Positions 1 through 6,811 are shown, counted from the stretch's first letter. The stretch is DNA of 9,807 nt from an uncultured Sphingobacteriales bacterium (GCA_946887085.1 CAMPKG010000106.1:1-9807); one strand, 5' to 3'. Numbers and translations are program-made. Notes: generated by a model from the sequence alone, not told the origin.

Positions 1-2
1 TC

Positions 3-1574
3 AACCAGTACATAGGGCAATGGACGCGCGCCGAGGTGATCCACCTAGTAAGGCGAACGACCTTTGGATTGAAGGAAGCCGATATCCAGACGTTGCAGGG
101 CATGACAATGAGCCAGGCGGTCGACCAGTTATTGAACAATCTGCCGGCTTCTGCACCTCCTCCTGTAAACAACTATAACACTTCGTCATATACGGATCCA
201 ACCGGCGTTGTATTAGGACAAACATGGGTGAACGCGCCGTATGGCGATGGCACCGTCAATAGTAAAAGACTCGCATCCTTCAAATCATGGTGGATGGGAT
301 TAATGATAAACCAAAACCTCAGCATCAATGAAAAAATGGTGCTGTTCTGGCATAACCATTTCGCGACGGAAACAACAGCCATAGGTGACGCGCGGTTTGT
401 TTATAAACATCATGCATTGCTGCGCGCGAATGTTTTGGGCAATTTCAAGGACCTTGTAAAGCAGGTAACGATCGACCCGGGGATGCTGCGTTATCTCAAT
501 GGATACCTGAACACCAAGACGGCACCAGATGAGAACTATGCACGCGAACTGCAAGAACTGTTTACAATTGGCAAAGGGTTTACACCGATATATGATGAGC
601 CGGACGTAAAAGCCGCTGCAGAAGTACTTACCGGCTGGCGCTACAACACTGCCGCTATTACAAGCTTTTTTGATGCTACTAAACACGTTACCACGAACAA
701 ACAATTCACTTCCTTCTATAACAACACGGTGATCACCGGCCAGGCGGGAGCAAGCGGTGCCAATGAGTTGGATGACCTGGTCAACATGATCTTCAGCAAG
801 AATGAAACTGCATTGCATATCTGCCGCAAACTTTACCGGTTCTTTGTTTATTACAATATCGATCAAGCTGTAGAGGCAGACATTATTGCTCCTATGGCGA
901 ATATCCTTGTCAGCAACAACTTCGATATTAAACCGGTTGTAGCGGCGTTGTTAAAGAGTGACCATTTTTACGAGGGCAACAGCCTGGCCTGTCATATCCG
1001 CACACCGATGGATTTTCTGGTCGGCACATTTCGAACGTTCAGGATTTCGTTGCCCGGAAATTTCACAGTAGCGCAACAATATGCGATATGGAATTACCTG
1101 CGTAACTACGGTACCCTGCTTAATCAGAATATTGGCGATCCACCTGATGTATCCGGGTGGCCGGCATATTACCAGGTGCCGGAATTCTACGAGGCCTGGA
1201 TCAATTCTACCACCCTGCCGAAGCGAATGTCCTTCATAGACATGATGCTGAGCTCCGGATTTTCGGCAGGCACTGGGACGGCCATTAAGATCGATCCCAC
1301 GATCCTTGCCAAACAGTGCAGTGCTCCCGGTGATCCTAACCAGTTGATCGACTATTTTGTTGAAATGCTACTTGGCCTGGACCTCTCGGCAAATAAGAAG
1401 TCAAGTCTTATTGGCAGTACATTACTATCTGGCCAAACGTCGCAAAATTACTGGACTATTGCATGGAGCGATTATATCGCCAACCCCAATACAACTAATA
1501 CCAATATTGTTAAGACCAGGCTCGTCAGTTTATTGCTGGAGCTTACGCATTTAGCCGAACACCATTTGTGCTGA
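3..1574 (+). CDS. DUF1800 family protein, 5' end cut by window edge
   Basis: The reading frame is open from the left edge, and 524 codons including the stop are visible. An internal GTG at 36 is not the true start, because the codons before it already encode family sequence (QWTRAEVIHLVRRTTFG is continuous across it). Counting from the first full codon, DUF1800 landmarks are HLVRRTTFG (about 14-22), NEKMVLFWHNHFAT (109-122), ENYARELQELFTIG (177-190), AAEVLTGWR (205-213), HICRKLYRFFV (272-282) and GDPPDVSGWPAY (378-389). These span essentially the whole Pfam DUF1800 domain, so only a short N-terminus, probably with the export signal, is missing. The biochemical function of the family is not established. 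The protein ends in HHLC with no T9SS tail. The DUF1501 gene starts 19 bp downstream on the same strand, and this neighbour pairing is common, so co-transcription and a shared role are likely. The family assignment is firm; the function is unknown. Confidence 0.9.
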   Translation, partial: NQYIGQWTRAEVIHLVRRTTFGLKEADIQTLQGMTMSQAVDQLLNNLPASAPPPVNNYNTSSYTDPTGVVLGQTWVNAPYGDGTVNSKRLASFKSWWMGLMINQNLSINEKMVLFWHNHFATETTAIGDARFVYKHHALLRANVLGNFKDLVKQVTIDPGMLRYLNGYLNTKTAPDENYARELQELFTIGKGFTPIYDEPDVKAAAEVLTGWRYNTAAITSFFDATKHVTTNKQFTSFYNNTVITGQAGASGANELDDLVNMIFSKNETALHICRKLYRFFVYYNIDQAVEADIIAPMANILVSNNFDIKPVVAALLKSDHFYEGNSLACHIRTPMDFLVGTFRTFRISLPGNFTVAQQYAIWNYLRNYGTLLNQNIGDPPDVSGWPAYYQVPEFYEAWINSTTLPKRMSFIDMMLSSGFSAGTGTAIKIDPTILAKQCSAPGDPNQLIDYFVEMLLGLDLSANKKSSLIGSTLLSGQTSQNYWTIAWSDYIANPNTTNTNIVKTRLVSLLLELTHLAEHHLC

Positions 1575-1593
1575 TCTTTAAAAACTGCAACTA

Positions 1594-3171
1594 ATGAAAC
1601 GCAGAGATTTTCTAAAGTTGACGCCGGCAGCCGGCATGGCCTTCATGATCAATGGACTGCCAATTAATACTTTCGCAGTTAACCCGGTGCTCAGTCTGCT
1701 GGCAAAACAAACACAGGCCAATGGCAGGGCGTTGGTGCTTATCCAGTTGAATGGTGGTAATGATGGCTTGAACATGGTTATCCCGATCGATCAGTACGCT
1801 ACCTTGTCCGGAGCCCGCGGGAATATACTAATTCCGCAAAATAACGTGCTGAGTCTCGCGAACACCGTTGCAACAGGTTTGCATCCATCTATGACTCGTG
1901 TGCAGGAAATGTTCGGTGACGGCCTTGTGAATATCATACAGGGAGTAAGTTACCCTGACCCGAACTTTTCACACTTCCGCGCAACGGATATATGGTTGAC
2001 CGGATCAGATTCGCAGCAATATATAAACACCGGTTGGTTGGGACGATACCTGGAAAAAGAGTACAGCGGTTATCCCGCTGGTTATCCCAACACAAATATG
2101 CCTGACCCGCTGGCAATCCAGGTTGGCTCTGCCGTTTCCTTGGGTTTGCAAGGCCCCAATATTAATATGGGCATGGCAATATCGGACATCAACAATTTTT
2201 ACAACATTGTAAACAATACTGTTGATCCCGCGCCGAATACACCTGCAGGACATGAGCTTACCTTTATCAGGTTCATTGCGCAGCAAACACAGCAATACAC
2301 CAGTGTAATACAAGCCGCAGCCGGCAAAGCACAAAATCAATCAACATTGTACCCTCCAGGCAACAGCTTATCGGATCAGCTGAAAATAGTTGCCCGGCTG
2401 ATAGCAGGCGGTTTGAAAACACCAATATACGTTGTGAATCTTGGCGGCTTTGATACGCATTCAGTCCAGGTGGATCCCAACGACAAAACCAAGGGAGTCC
2501 ATGCTACACTGATGCAAAGGATATCGGAAGCGGTTTATGCATTCTTCAATGATTGTAAGTTACTGCAGGTAGATGACCGTGTGGCTGCTATGACCTTTTC
2601 AGAATTTGGTCGTAGAGTGAAGTCGAATGCGAGCGGAGGCACAGATCATGGAACGGCGGCGCCTGTAATGGTATTTAGCCCGAATGTTAATCCGGGTATT
2701 ATCGGCACGAATCCGAACATCCCCATGAATGCATCATCCAGTTTCAACTTGCCAATGCAGCATGATTTCCGCTCGGTTTATGCGGCAGTACTTGCCGATT
2801 GGTTCCAGGTACCTAAACAATTGATGGATGATGTGCTCATGATGAGCTATCCAATACTTCCGATCTTTAAAGGTGGTGTTGCCGTCGATCCTGGAGAAGA
2901 CCTGTATGGACACGATGAAATACTGAAGCAGAATTATCCAAATCCTTTCTCACGTTCTACCACGATCAGTTTTGCAACACAGGGTGGTGCCACTACACTT
3001 CAGCTGTTCAATGTATCCGGCCAGTTGGTGAGAACCATATTTAGCAAGGAAATGGATCGAGGCACCCATGAAGTAACTATCGACCGTGGCAGTTTGCCCT
3101 CTGGCAATTATTTCTACCGGCTTACCAGTGGTCGCGATCAGTTTACCAAACAGCTGGTAGTGACGGACTAG
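1594..3171 (+). CDS. DUF1501 family protein with T9SS type A sorting domain
   Basis: This 525-residue protein starts at an ATG 19 bp after the DUF1800 stop. The N-terminus MKRRDFLK followed by a weakly hydrophobic stretch to about residue 28 resembles a twin-arginine export signal. DUF1501 belongs to the alkaline phosphatase superfamily clan. Landmarks are LVLIQLNGGNDGLNMVIP (47-64), SHFRATDIW (126-134), GGFDTHS (284-290), FSEFGRRV (335-342), GGTDHGTAAP (348-357) and DFRSVYAAVLADW (391-403). The Asp and His in GFDTH and TDHG are the probable metal-ligand positions, by analogy with the clan; no enzymatic activity is known for the family. Residues from about 442 to 525 form a T9SS type A sorting domain (NYPNPFS, then a beta-rich segment with LFNVSGQLVR and LPSGNYFYRL), which predicts export across the outer membrane and surface attachment or release. 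It probably acts together with the upstream DUF1800 protein. Domain calls are secure; the substrate is unknown. Confidence 0.92.
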   Translation: MKRRDFLKLTPAAGMAFMINGLPINTFAVNPVLSLLAKQTQANGRALVLIQLNGGNDGLNMVIPIDQYATLSGARGNILIPQNNVLSLANTVATGLHPSMTRVQEMFGDGLVNIIQGVSYPDPNFSHFRATDIWLTGSDSQQYINTGWLGRYLEKEYSGYPAGYPNTNMPDPLAIQVGSAVSLGLQGPNINMGMAISDINNFYNIVNNTVDPAPNTPAGHELTFIRFIAQQTQQYTSVIQAAAGKAQNQSTLYPPGNSLSDQLKIVARLIAGGLKTPIYVVNLGGFDTHSVQVDPNDKTKGVHATLMQRISEAVYAFFNDCKLLQVDDRVAAMTFSEFGRRVKSNASGGTDHGTAAPVMVFSPNVNPGIIGTNPNIPMNASSSFNLPMQHDFRSVYAAVLADWFQVPKQLMDDVLMMSYPILPIFKGGVAVDPGEDLYGHDEILKQNYPNPFSRSTTISFATQGGATTLQLFNVSGQLVRTIFSKEMDRGTHEVTIDRGSLPSGNYFYRLTSGRDQFTKQLVVTD

Positions 3172-3199
3172 AACAATATAAAGTGTCGTAATACAGACA

Positions 3200-3221
3200 A
3201 TGGCTGCCCAAAGGCAGCCAT
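3200..3221 (+). terminator. Hairpin after the DUF1501 gene, weak terminator candidate
   Basis: A perfect 9 bp inverted repeat (ATGGCTGCC / GGCAGCCAT) with a CAAA loop begins 28 bp after the DUF1501 stop. No T-tract follows (TATCCGTTCC), so it may act as an mRNA 3'-end stabiliser or a weak terminator and not as a strong intrinsic one. Confidence 0.45.
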
Positions 3222-3338
3222 ATCCGTTCCCACGGTGAGAGGTAATTATATAAATGAGCTTAAGTAAACGCGATTTTTGATTCCCTTATACGTGTTACTT
3301 ACTCTCTGTTGTAAAAATCGAACATTTTTTTGACAGCC
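3222..3338. other. Gene-free stretch between convergent transcription units
   Basis: This AT-rich stretch holds no credible ORF on either strand and no TAnnTTTG promoter element. An 8 bp inverted pair (CGATTTTT at 3271-3278 and AAAAATCG at 3313-3320) is separated by 34 bp and may be chance. It simply separates the DUF1501 unit from the convergent rplS unit. Confidence 0.5.
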
Positions 3339-3363
3339 AATACCGTGTTTTCACGGTATTTTT
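3339..3363 (+). terminator. Intrinsic terminator facing +, end of the DUF1800/DUF1501 unit
   Basis: A perfect 9 bp stem (AATACCGTG / CACGGTATT) with a TTTT loop is followed on the + strand by further T residues, giving a run of five T. It lies about 170 bp after the DUF1501 stop and faces the rplS terminator, so it is the best candidate for the + strand transcript end. The symmetrical stem could also stop - strand transcription that passes the rplS terminator. Confidence 0.6.
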
Positions 3364-3380
3364 CAGGGATTTTACGTTTT

Positions 3381-3414
3381 TAAAAAATAAAGGCCATCCC
3401 GAAGGATAGCCTTT
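3381..3414 (-). terminator. rplS intrinsic terminator with UUCG tetraloop
   Basis: Read on the - strand, AAAGGCTATCC and GGATGGCCTTT pair across a TTCG loop closed by C-G, the extra-stable UUCG tetraloop form. A T-rich tail (ATTTTTTA) follows. The one non-Watson-Crick position is a U-G wobble in the - strand RNA but an A-C mismatch in the + strand RNA, which shows that the hairpin serves the - strand. It starts 22 bp after the rplS stop codon. Confidence 0.9.
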
Positions 3415-3436
3415 GATATTTTCCCGCAAATGCAGC

Positions 3437-3796
3437 TTATGCAGTTGCGATATGTTTCTTTTCTTTGATGCGAGCTGCTTTACCCTGGCGGCTGCGGAGA
3501 TAGTACAGTTTAGCACGACGTACGCGGCCTTCTTTGTTCACAACGATAGAATCGATGTTTGGTGAATGCAGGGGGAAAAGACGCTCCACGCCAATGCCAT
3601 CGGATATTTTACGAACGGTGAAGGTTTGAGTGAACCCACGTCCCTGGCGTTTTAAAACATCACCTTTGAACGACTGTATACGCTCTTTACTACCTTCTAC
3701 GATCTTATAGTTAACGGTAACGTTATCACCGGCTTTGAACTTTGGGAATTCTTTCTTACCAGTCAGCTGCTCGTGTACAAAAGCTATGGCTTCCAT
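3437..3796 (-). CDS. rplS: 50S ribosomal protein L19
   Basis: This is large-subunit protein bL19, located at the interface with the 30S subunit. The 119 residues begin [11 protein letters not shown] and carry the family core: [30 protein letters not shown], the [21 protein letters not shown] segment, and the near-invariant RRAKLYYLR...GKAARIKE at the C-terminus. Length agrees with the usual 113-120 residues. A TTG at 3820 would extend it by eight residues, but that codon lies inside the predicted -7 promoter element (3818-3825), so the ATG at 3796 is chosen. The gene follows trmD with an 80 bp gap that holds its own promoter, and a strong terminator lies directly downstream. It can therefore be expressed above rimM and trmD, as expected for a ribosomal protein. 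Confidence 0.97.
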   Translation of the reverse strand: MEAIAFVHEQLTGKKEFPKFKAGDNVTVNYKIVEGSKERIQSFKGDVLKRQGRGFTQTFTVRKISDGIGVERLFPLHSPNIDSIVVNKEGRVRRAKLYYLRSRQGKAARIKEKKHIATA

Positions 3797-3817
3797 TTTA
3801 CTTAGATTTTGGGTCTG

Positions 3818-3848
3818 CAAAGGTAAACGATAAAATTATGTTTGCAAA
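3818..3848 (-). promoter_or_regulatory. Promoter of rplS, Bacteroidota type
   Basis: On the - strand, TTTG (3848-3845) is followed after exactly 19 bp by TACCTTTG (3825-3818). This is a full match to the Bacteroidota primary sigma factor pattern TTTG-N19-TAnnTTTG. The predicted RNA start is about 3811-3813, leaving a leader of roughly 15 nt before the ATG at 3796. The element sits in the trmD-rplS gap and uncouples rplS from rimM-trmD. Confidence 0.8.
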
Positions 3849-3876
3849 AAAATATTGCAGCATCCGCACATTATTC

Positions 3877-4572
3877 CTACCCAACATGCTCGTCATCGCT
3901 GTCCAGCAGCTCGGGGCGGCGTTCTGCAGTGCGTTTCAGGGCCTGTTCATGGCGCCATTCGTCCACCTTTTTAGGATCTCCGCTCAGCAGCACATCCGGC
4001 ACGGTCCAGCCCCTGAAGTCGGCCGGGCGTGTGTATACCGGAGGGGCCAAAAGCCCATCCTGGAACGAATCGAACAATGCCGACGTTTCATCATTCAATA
4101 CGCCGGGAATCAGCCTTCCTACAGCATCGACCACTACCGCGGCTGCCAATTCTCCGCCGCTCAACACATAATCACCGATGGATATTTCCATAGTTACGTA
4201 ATGCTGCCGGATACGGTCGTCAATCCCTTTGTAATGACCACATATTATTATAATATTTTCCCTCAAAGAAAGTGCATTCGCAGTTTTCTGATTAAAAAGC
4301 CCGCCATCGGGAGTCATATAAACTATTTCATCATATTGACGTTCGGCGCCCAATTTATCGAGAAGGATGGCTAGGGGCTCCGGCATCATCACCATACCGG
4401 CTCCGCCCCCAAACTGATAGTCGTCCACCTGGCCTTGCTTGTAAGGGGTATGGTCGCGTAGATTATGAGTTACCACTTCAAGCAAGCCCTTAGACTGCGC
4501 CCTTTTCATAATGGAATGGCTGAAAGGGCTGGTGAGCAGCTCGGGAACAACAGTTATAATGTCAATGCGCAT
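3877..4572 (-). CDS. trmD: tRNA (guanine37-N1)-methyltransferase
   Basis: TrmD is a SPOUT-class enzyme that uses S-adenosylmethionine to make m1G37 next to the anticodon, which prevents +1 frameshifting. The 231 residues start [13 protein letters not shown] and match the usual length. Visible motifs are [17 protein letters not shown] (50-66), GHYKGIDDR (112-120), the cofactor-knot segment [12 protein letters not shown] (132-143), RLIPGVL (153-159), DSF with the expected catalytic Asp168 (168-170), PPVYTRP (177-183) and the [10 protein letters not shown] tail (191-200) leading into [10 protein letters not shown]. Arg153 matches the second catalytic residue of characterised TrmD enzymes. The start codon lies 3 bp after the rimM stop, indicating co-transcription and translational coupling. 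No terminator follows, so reading into rplS is possible. It is complete, with no key residue missing. Confidence 0.97.
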   Translation of the reverse strand: MRIDIITVVPELLTSPFSHSIMKRAQSKGLLEVVTHNLRDHTPYKQGQVDDYQFGGGAGMVMMPEPLAILLDKLGAERQYDEIVYMTPDGGLFNQKTANALSLRENIIIICGHYKGIDDRIRQHYVTMEISIGDYVLSGGELAAAVVVDAVGRLIPGVLNDETSALFDSFQDGLLAPPVYTRPADFRGWTVPDVLLSGDPKKVDEWRHEQALKRTAERRPELLDSDDEHVG

Positions 4573-4575
4573 ACT

Positions 4576-5082
4576 TTATTGTAAATACACATCGATCAGC
4601 CCTTCAGGCAGATCGACCCTGATGAATTTGTTGCGGAGGTTTACTTCTATCAGCATTTGTTCAATAAGCGGTACCAGCACTTCTTTTTCTTCGATGGTTA
4701 CTTTGGCCAGCCATTGGTGCCCTGTTTCCATAACATCCTCTATCCGGCCCAGGCCGCCCCTGGTTTTATCCACCAGGTTAAAACCGATCCACAATAATGG
4801 CGAATCTTTATGTATAGCTATGGTCTCTTCTTTCACATACACGTGTTTGCCCACCAACCGGCGTGCGTTTTCCACAGCTGCTATATCTTCGAGGTTAGCG
4901 ATATACTCCTCATCATTACTGGCTTTTGCCTGTGTGACAAAATGTGGGATATAGCTTTCCTTTTGCAGTTCTATAAAGAGCACATCATCTTTTTTCAGCC
5001 AATCGCTTTTGCCTACAATATGTTTTAGTATCACAGCCCCTTGCAATCCATGTGTAGCCACTATTTTTCCAACCCTGATCAT
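4576..5082 (-). CDS. rimM: Ribosome maturation factor RimM
   Basis: RimM assists 30S head assembly and 16S rRNA maturation through binding to ribosomal protein uS19. The 168 residues begin MIRVGKIVATHGLQGAVILK, the typical opening of the N-terminal beta-barrel. The C-terminal PRC-barrel follows, with GRIEDVMETGHQWLAKV (about 112-128), a hydrophobic VLVPLIEQMLIEVNL strand region and the closing DLPEGLIDVY (157-166). Length fits the family. It leads the rimM-trmD pair, with a 3 bp gap to trmD. A TAACTTTG element ends 8 bp before the ATG, suggesting a very short leader. rpsP, often the gene directly upstream of rimM in other bacteria, is absent here; the neighbour is an unrelated small gene with its own terminator. 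Confidence 0.95.
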   Translation of the reverse strand: MIRVGKIVATHGLQGAVILKHIVGKSDWLKKDDVLFIELQKESYIPHFVTQAKASNDEEYIANLEDIAAVENARRLVGKHVYVKEETIAIHKDSPLLWIGFNLVDKTRGGLGRIEDVMETGHQWLAKVTIEEKEVLVPLIEQMLIEVNLRNKFIRVDLPEGLIDVYLQ

Positions 5083-5090
5083 TAGGACTG

Positions 5091-5098
5091 CAAAGTTA
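5091..5098 (-). promoter_or_regulatory. -7 element of a rimM-trmD promoter
   Basis: TAACTTTG on the - strand matches TAnnTTTG exactly and ends 8 bp before the rimM ATG. No good -33 TTTG is seen at 17-21 bp. If it is used, RNA would start only a few bases before the ATG, giving a nearly leaderless message. Confidence 0.5.
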
Positions 5099-5125
5099 AC
5101 TCAAACTTCCAATTGCCATAAATTG

Positions 5126-5152
5126 AAAAGCCGCTGATATGCAGCGGCTTTT
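5126..5152 (-). terminator. Intrinsic terminator after the 75-residue gene
   Basis: A perfect 11 bp stem (AAAAGCCGCTG / CAGCGGCTTTT) with a 5 nt loop begins 18 bp after the stop of the charged small gene. On the - strand the stem is rich in G-C and ends in TTTTC. It isolates that gene from rimM. The symmetric ends could make it bidirectional. Confidence 0.8.
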
Positions 5153-5170
5153 CTAAATACACTCAGTATG

Positions 5171-5398
5171 TCATTCATCGTCCGATGAGGGGCGCATTGT
5201 TGCGTCATCATCTCGCCGGTCGTATTGGCCTTCCGCGTGAGTGCCGGATGCGTTGCCATGTTTCACACCTTTATATTTTGCGCCCTCTGGCTGTATGTCG
5301 CGTTCATCCTGCGCTTCATCATATTTCAAAGCTTCTTCGCCTTTCCGGCGGTTGAATCGCGGCTTGTCGTTTGGTTTTTCTCTTCTATCGTATGACAT
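5171..5398 (-). CDS. Small, highly charged hypothetical protein
   Basis: I do not recognise a family. The 75 residues begin MSYDRREKPND and end SSDDE. About 35 of 75 residues are Asp, Glu, Lys or Arg, with no Cys or Trp and only one Phe, so the chain is probably intrinsically disordered and cytoplasmic; there is no signal peptide or membrane segment. A YDRR(E/D) motif occurs twice, near each end (3-7 and 59-63). The ATG at 5398 is chosen because AGGA lies 5 nt upstream; a TTG at 5425 would add nine residues. A terminator follows at once and a candidate promoter lies at 5428-5456, so it looks like a single-gene unit divergent from the AIM24 gene. A stress-related or nucleic-acid-binding role is conceivable but unsupported. 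Confidence 0.7.
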   Translation of the reverse strand: MSYDRREKPNDKPRFNRRKGEEALKYDEAQDERDIQPEGAKYKGVKHGNASGTHAEGQYDRRDDDATMRPSSDDE

Positions 5399-5427
5399 AA
5401 GTCCTATGTTTTCCTCGGTTGTCAAAA

Positions 5428-5456
5428 CAATTATACCATCGTCACCGATTTAACAA
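5428..5456 (-). promoter_or_regulatory. Candidate promoter of the charged small gene
   Basis: On the - strand, TTG (5456-5454) is followed after 18 bp by TATAATTG (5435-5428), one base away from TAnnTTTG. It lies 29 bp before the chosen ATG at 5398 and overlaps the divergent control region shared with the AIM24 gene. The TTG alternative start at 5425 would fall at about the RNA start, supporting the shorter protein. Confidence 0.45.
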
Positions 5457-5489
5457 CTCTTTACAAGTGTAGCAAACGCATATATTTAA

Positions 5490-5497
5490 TAGCTTTG
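5490..5497 (+). promoter_or_regulatory. -7 element of the AIM24-family gene
   Basis: TAGCTTTG matches TAnnTTTG exactly and ends 22 bp before the ATG at 5520. The -33 side is poor (GTG at about 20 bp spacing). The implied leader is about 15 nt, without a Shine-Dalgarno sequence. Confidence 0.5.
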
Positions 5498-5519
5498 ATA
5501 AAACAATCACACAGCTCAA

Positions 5520-6311
5520 ATGAGAAGCAATCATGAAATAGATTATCGCATTTTCGGCGAAGAAATGCAGTATGTTGAGGTAGAGCTTGATCCTGAAGAA
5601 ACGGCTGTAGCAGAGGCCGGCAGTTTTATGATGATGGATGATGGCATACAGATGTCAACAATTTTTGGTGATGGCAACCAACAGCAAACCGGAATACTCG
5701 GTAAGCTTTTTTCGGCCGGCAAACGCCTGCTTACCGGTGAGAGTCTTTTTATGACTACATATACTAACGTAGGGCAGGGTAAAAGACGTGTTTCATTTGC
5801 CTCGCCTTATCCTGGTAAGATCATTGCCCTGGATCTGCTTCGTTTAGGCGGCAAAATAGTTTGTCAAAAAGATTCTTTTCTCTGCGCAGCTAAAGGTGTT
5901 GCCATCGGCATCGAATTTCAACGTAAGCTGGGCACTGGCTTGTTTGGCGGAGAAGGGTTTATCATGCAAAAACTCGAAGGCGATGGCATGGCATTCGTAC
6001 ACGCAGGTGGCCATGTCATGGAACGTGAGCTGCAGCCAGGGGAACTGCTAAAAGTGGATACGGGTTGTATCGTTGCTTTTACACATAATGTCGATTACGA
6101 TATTCAGTTCGTCGGTGGAATAAAAAATACTTTGTTCGGTGGCGAAGGTGTGTTCTTCGCAACATTACGTGGCCCCGGACGAGTATGGATACAGACGTTG
6201 CCGATCAGCAGGCTTGCCGGACGCATACTTTCTTACGGCACCTTCAAGCGCAAGGAAGAAGGCAGCATACTTGGTGGTTTGGGTAACATTATGGACGGCG
6301 ACGGCTGGTAG
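5520..6311 (+). CDS. AIM24/TIGR00266 family protein
   Basis: This 263-residue protein belongs to the AIM24 family (formerly DUF124, TIGR00266), named after a yeast mitochondrial inner-membrane protein; the bacterial role is unknown. The fold expected for the family is a double-stranded beta-helix. Visible hallmarks are [16 protein letters not shown] (32-47), a glycine-rich loop region, GKIIALDL (99-106), [14 protein letters not shown] (120-133), [26 protein letters not shown] (139-164, quoted as the defining family block), [20 protein letters not shown] (177-196), [26 protein letters not shown] (203-228) and a glycine-rich tail ending DGDGW. There is no signal peptide, so a cytoplasmic location is likely. 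The ATG at 5520 is preceded by a TAGCTTTG promoter element. It is a monocistronic unit ending in a strong terminator, and its 5' neighbour is divergent. The family call is firm. Confidence 0.92.
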   Translation: MRSNHEIDYRIFGEEMQYVEVELDPEETAVAEAGSFMMMDDGIQMSTIFGDGNQQQTGILGKLFSAGKRLLTGESLFMTTYTNVGQGKRRVSFASPYPGKIIALDLLRLGGKIVCQKDSFLCAAKGVAIGIEFQRKLGTGLFGGEGFIMQKLEGDGMAFVHAGGHVMERELQPGELLKVDTGCIVAFTHNVDYDIQFVGGIKNTLFGGEGVFFATLRGPGRVWIQTLPISRLAGRILSYGTFKRKEEGSILGGLGNIMDGDGW

Positions 6312-6329
6312 ATGCCAGGAAAAACTTGT

Positions 6330-6364
6330 GCGAGCCCTTCCTTCATGGAAGGGCTCGCTTTTTT
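6330..6364 (+). terminator. Strong intrinsic terminator of the AIM24-family gene
   Basis: A perfect 12 bp stem (GCGAGCCCTTCC / GGAAGGGCTCGC) with a TTCAT loop is followed directly by six T. It begins 19 bp after the AIM24 stop. The T-run overlaps the stop codon of the convergent thioesterase gene (6363-6365). For the - strand the stem lies just downstream of that stop, followed by ACAAGTTTTT, so it may protect or end both messages. Confidence 0.93.
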
Positions 6365-6782
6365 AAACAGCTAAACTTTCTTCGTGCTTGCGCCTGATCG
6401 TTTCCCCGATAGGTGTTGGATTGCCATCGTCGTCGATCCTCACGAATGTGATAGATGTAGTACAAACCACAGTTTCTTCACCGCTATAAAGATTAAATTT
6501 TCTCACTTCAATATCCAGCGATATCGATGTATTGCCAAGTGATGCGACATCGCCGTACAGCCGGATGTGATTGTTTACCTTGATAGGTCGTTTAAAATGC
6601 AGCTCCCCAACTTTGAGTGTAACCATATTCGGCGTGCAGCAATACTCAGTTGCGAAGGCAGCTGCCGCTTCGTCGATCCATGCCATCAATATGCCGCCGA
6701 ACATATTGCCATGGATACCGATGTCTTTGCCCATGCAGATCTTTTTGTTGATCAGTTTCATCTTAGTTGGTTGTTTAAACAT
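6363..6782 (-). CDS. Acyl-CoA thioesterase, hotdog fold
   Basis: This protein of at most 139 residues is a single hotdog domain of the YciA/acyl-CoA hydrolase type, hydrolysing acyl-CoA to free acid and CoA in the cytoplasm. The family motif HGNMFGGILMAWIDEAAA (24-41) carries the long hotdog helix and probable catalytic Asp37. Typical strands follow: VTLKVGELHFKRPIKVNNHIRLYGDVASLG, then SISLDIEV and TTSITFVRID. The C-terminus is short and charged. Start choice is unresolved: the ATG at 6782 lies 12 bp past the stem of a terminator, while an ATG at 6761 (MKLINKK, 132 residues) leaves a leader comparable to the neighbouring genes. The longer form is listed as the outer limit. The substrate chain length cannot be read from the sequence. 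It converges with the AIM24 gene, and no operon partner is evident. Confidence 0.9.
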   Translation of the reverse strand: MFKQPTKMKLINKKICMGKDIGIHGNMFGGILMAWIDEAAAAFATEYCCTPNMVTLKVGELHFKRPIKVNNHIRLYGDVASLGNTSISLDIEVRKFNLYSGEETVVCTTSITFVRIDDDGNPTPIGETIRRKHEESLAV

Positions 6783-6811
6783 TAATAAAAAAAGCCCTTC
6801 GGATCACCGAA
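6780..6811 (-). promoter_or_regulatory. Possible thioesterase promoter overlapping the upstream terminator
   Basis: On the - strand, TTCG (6811-6808) is followed after 20 bp by TATTAATG (6787-6780), two mismatches from TAnnTTTG. It would place the RNA start near 6773 and favour the ATG at 6761. The match is weak; it is listed because no other promoter fits between the terminator and the gene. The alternative is read-through of the terminator. Confidence 0.25.

Noticed and set aside
36..38. GTG as the start of the DUF1800 gene
   Set aside because: The codons before it encode family sequence in frame, so the gene runs off the left edge.
300..866. 188-codon ORF on the - strand
   Set aside because: It lies inside the clear DUF1800 gene and its translation shows no recognisable domain; it is an antisense shadow.
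3271..3320. Inverted pair CGATTTTT / AAAAATCG
   Set aside because: Eight AT-rich bases spaced 34 bp apart in an AT-rich gap are plausible by chance.
3742..4374. 210-codon ORF on the + strand over trmD and the rplS promoter
   Set aside because: It is antisense to the well-conserved trmD and rplS, and its product resembles nothing known.
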